From positions 1-16,262 of the forward strand of contig JADGRD010000011.1 of NCBI GenBank assembly GCA_017881285.1: 16,262 nt of DNA. The letters run 5' to 3'. The notes under the pieces are model-generated. The model was not told the origin of the DNA, ran no database searches, and was given only the letters and a program-made list of their open reading frames with translations. The translations under genes were made by a program, and so were the position numbers. Within the stretch, counting starts at the first letter, position 1; the number at the start of each line of letters is the position of its first letter. Origin of the DNA: Pseudomonadota bacterium. Its GTDB lineage: Bacteria; Myxococcota_A; Polyangia; Fen-1088. Below are positions 14,460-16,262 of this stretch, piece after piece.

Positions 14460-16220
14460 GTGAACCTAGTGAATCGCCCGTCCCTGCCTTGGCTGCCAAG
14501 GCTCGCGCTCTTGCTTGCGTGGCCGGCAGCGGCCGCGGAAGGCCCTCCCGCGATCTTGCCGCTTTCGCAGGTGAGGCCCGGCATGGTCGGCGAGGCGCGC
14601 ACGGTCTTCCAGGGCACGACACCCGAGGCTTTCAAGGTGCGCGTGGTCTCCATCATGCGCAATTTCATGCCCAAGCAGGACATCATCCTGGTGCGCGCCG
14701 AAGATGCGCGCGTGGAGTCGCTGGGTATCGCCGCCGGCATGAGTGGCAGCCCGGTCTACGTCGACGGCAAACTCATGGGCGCCATCGCCTATGGCTGGTC
14801 GTTCGCCAAGGAGCCGCTGGCCGGGGTCACGCCCATCGAAACCATGCTCGCCGAACGGGATCGTCCGGATCGTCCGCCGCCCGACCCCGCGCAAGTGGGC
14901 GTGCCCCAGCCATCGGTCGTCGGGATCGCCGCGGACGGCACGCCGGGCCAGTTACAGCCGGTCGCGATCCCGCTCTCGGTTTCGGGCGCCTCCGAGGCGT
15001 CCCTCGCCTACCTCGGCCAGGAAATGCAGGCGCTTGGTCTTCACCCCGTGCGCGCCGGCGGCTCGGGCAGCAAGACACGGCCCGGTGCCGCGGCCCCTGC
15101 CATTCTGCCCGGCGCCGCCGTCGGCGTCGCGCTCATCTCGGGCGACATGTCCACGACCGCGATGGGAACGCTCACCTACTCCGACGGCAAGCAGGTCTTC
15201 GCCTTCGGCCATCCCCTGTTCGGCATCGGCAGCGTCAGCCTGCCCATGGTGCAAGGCGAGATTCACGCCATCATCCCCAGCCTCTCGTCCTCGCTCAAGA
15301 TGTCGTCCCCCATCGCCGTGATCGGCACCGTGACGGACGACTCGAGAAGCGGCGTCATCGGCTTGCTCGGCGACCGCGCCGGCACGGTCCCGGTCCAGGT
15401 TCGCGTTGCCAGCAAGGGCACGAGCAAGCCGCCCTTCACCGTCGCGATTGCGCGTCATCGCCGGCTTCTGCCCATGCTCGCCACCATGGCGATTTCGACC
15501 GCGCTGTCCGAGGCGGTGCCCGACGTCACCGACATGACCGCGGACGTGACCACACGGCTCTTCGTGCGCGGCTTTCCCCCTCTCGAACTGCGCGACGTGA
15601 TCTTCGCCAGCGAGAACCTCGCCCCGCGCGTGCTGGCCATGTCGCACGGCATCCGCGCCCTCGGCGAGCTTCTGGGCAATCCCTTCGCCCCTGCCGTGGT
15701 GGACAAGATCGAGGTCGACGCACGCGTGGAATACCGGGCCGACACCGCCGAGATCGTCGCCCTCGCCTCGCCGGGCGACAAGGTGCGGGCCGGCGGCCGC
15801 CTGCCCCTGCGCGTAACCCTGCGTCCCTACCAGGGCGCGGAATTCGTCGAAACCTTGGACATCGAGGTGCCACGCTCGCTCGCGGGCCGCGCCGTCAAGA
15901 TCGAGGTCGCGGGTGGCGCGCAGGTCAAGCCCGATCTCCCGCGAGCCGAGGACCTGCGCGGCTTCGTGGAGAACCTGCGGACCTACTATCCGGCGGCAAG
16001 TCTCGTCGTGAGCCTGACCACGCGGGACGACGGCGTCGCCCTGCGCGGGCGCCTCATCCGCAACCTGCCGCCGTCCGCCCTCGACACCCTCCGCCCGACC
16101 GGCCAGTCCCGGCGTGCCGACGCCTTTCACGTCATCAAGCGAACCGCGTTTCCCCGCGCCGGCGTGTTCACGGGCAGCAAGGACATCCAGGTCCAGGTGC
16201 GTGATCCGGCCGGGCCCTAG
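14460..16220 (+). CDS. Secreted SpoIVB peptidase S55-domain protein
   Basis: The protein has 586 residues from a GTG start. Residues about 1-27 are a Sec signal peptide (SLPWLPRLALLLAWPAAAA, cleavage before Glu), so it acts in the periplasm or outside. The S55 region has LSQVRPGMVGEARTVFQG, VVSIMRNF, the diagnostic GMSGSPVYVDGKLMGAIAYG with the likely nucleophile Ser95 in GMSGSP (93-98), and then KEPLAGVTPIETML. Further on comes VFAFGHPLFGIGSVSLPM with His251. SpoIVB itself is a sporulation signalling protease of Bacillus, but S55-domain proteins also occur in Gram-negative groups, where I know of no firm role. There is no PDZ domain in the SpoIVB position. Residues about 300-586 form a beta-rich region of unknown type (PVQVRVASKGTSKPP, LRVTLRPYQG). 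An in-frame open stretch extends far upstream, but only as antisense to the neighbouring gene. Confidence 0.85.
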   Translation: MNLVNRPSLPWLPRLALLLAWPAAAAEGPPAILPLSQVRPGMVGEARTVFQGTTPEAFKVRVVSIMRNFMPKQDIILVRAEDARVESLGIAAGMSGSPVYVDGKLMGAIAYGWSFAKEPLAGVTPIETMLAERDRPDRPPPDPAQVGVPQPSVVGIAADGTPGQLQPVAIPLSVSGASEASLAYLGQEMQALGLHPVRAGGSGSKTRPGAAAPAILPGAAVGVALISGDMSTTAMGTLTYSDGKQVFAFGHPLFGIGSVSLPMVQGEIHAIIPSLSSSLKMSSPIAVIGTVTDDSRSGVIGLLGDRAGTVPVQVRVASKGTSKPPFTVAIARHRRLLPMLATMAISTALSEAVPDVTDMTADVTTRLFVRGFPPLELRDVIFASENLAPRVLAMSHGIRALGELLGNPFAPAVVDKIEVDARVEYRADTAEIVALASPGDKVRAGGRLPLRVTLRPYQGAEFVETLDIEVPRSLAGRAVKIEVAGGAQVKPDLPRAEDLRGFVENLRTYYPAASLVVSLTTRDDGVALRGRLIRNLPPSALDTLRPTGQSRRADAFHVIKRTAFPRAGVFTGSKDIQVQVRDPAGP

Positions 16221-16225
16221 CGGAC

Positions 16226-16250
16226 GCGTAGTTTGACTACTTGACTACGC
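16226..16250. repeat. Inverted repeat around a tandem 8-mer after the S55-domain gene
   Basis: GCGTAGT (16226-16232) and ACTACGC (16244-16250) are perfect 7-bp inverted repeats with an 11-base loop, six bases after the stop codon. Two tandem copies of TTGACTAC lie at 16233-16240 and 16241-16248. It could be a terminator stem without a U-tract; the window ends too soon to say more. Confidence 0.4.
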
Positions 16251-16262
16251 GGAGCTGCGGCC

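Noticed and set aside
14952..16130. A 392-codon minus-strand open frame
   Set aside because: Antisense to the S55-domain gene, with no domain or signal and His/Gly/Arg-rich shadow composition.

Overview
The window is a GC-rich bacterial chromosome segment, most likely from the Myxococcota (Polyangia-like). The pointers are indirect. There is a soluble Ser/Thr kinase of the myxobacterial type with a DUF4388/GspE-N-like C-terminal region, lipoproteins with Gly-rich and Asp/Ala-rich linkers, a SpoIVB-type S55 protein in a Gram-negative setting, and strongly G/C-biased third codon positions. I see no rRNA, tRNA, CRISPR array, insertion sequence or integrase. The genes are chromosomal housekeeping, envelope and signalling genes with some local decay.

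Layout from left to right. At 1-108 (-) is the 5' end of a lipoprotein gene. At 109-694 is a gene-poor stretch with short repeats, then a YoeB/Txe toxin remnant at 695-934 (-) that has lost its start and its antitoxin. At 1095-2864 (+) is a large surface lipoprotein, convergent with a LolC/LolE-type permease at 2934-4481 (-). A 204-bp divergent promoter region separates the permease from an outer-membrane barrel candidate at 4686-5750 (+). Next come a PHB/PHA-regulator DNA-binding protein at 5747-6001 (-) and TatA at 6132-6362 (-). A rightward cluster follows: a lytic transglycosylase with three LysM domains (6468-8591), an RluA-type pseudouridine synthase (8596-9561) and a cation diffusion facilitator (9581-10507). 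A Ser/Thr kinase (10524-12677, -) and a PP2C phosphatase (12768-13523, +) are divergent. After the phosphatase lie two hairpins and a second, 51-bp copy of its 3' end. The window closes with a divergent pair: a helical, possibly ferritin-like protein (13701-14363, -) and a secreted SpoIVB/S55-domain protein (14460-16220, +).

Functional themes. Much of the content serves the envelope: peptidoglycan remodelling, lipoprotein release, Tat export, outer-membrane and surface proteins, and a secreted peptidase-like protein. The kinase/phosphatase pair is a likely reversible phosphorylation switch.

The most interesting signals are these. (1) A recurrent promoter geometry, TTGACA-like box, 17-18 bp, TAnnnT box, then 8-9 nt to the start codon, suggests that several genes are transcribed as leaderless mRNAs, while other genes here have ordinary Shine-Dalgarno sites. 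(2) The kinase carries a tandem 24-5-24 residue motif that matches the MshEN c-di-GMP-binding layout. (3) The duplicated phosphatase 3' end differs from the original only at silent third positions. All calls are from reading the sequence by eye; no database search was possible.
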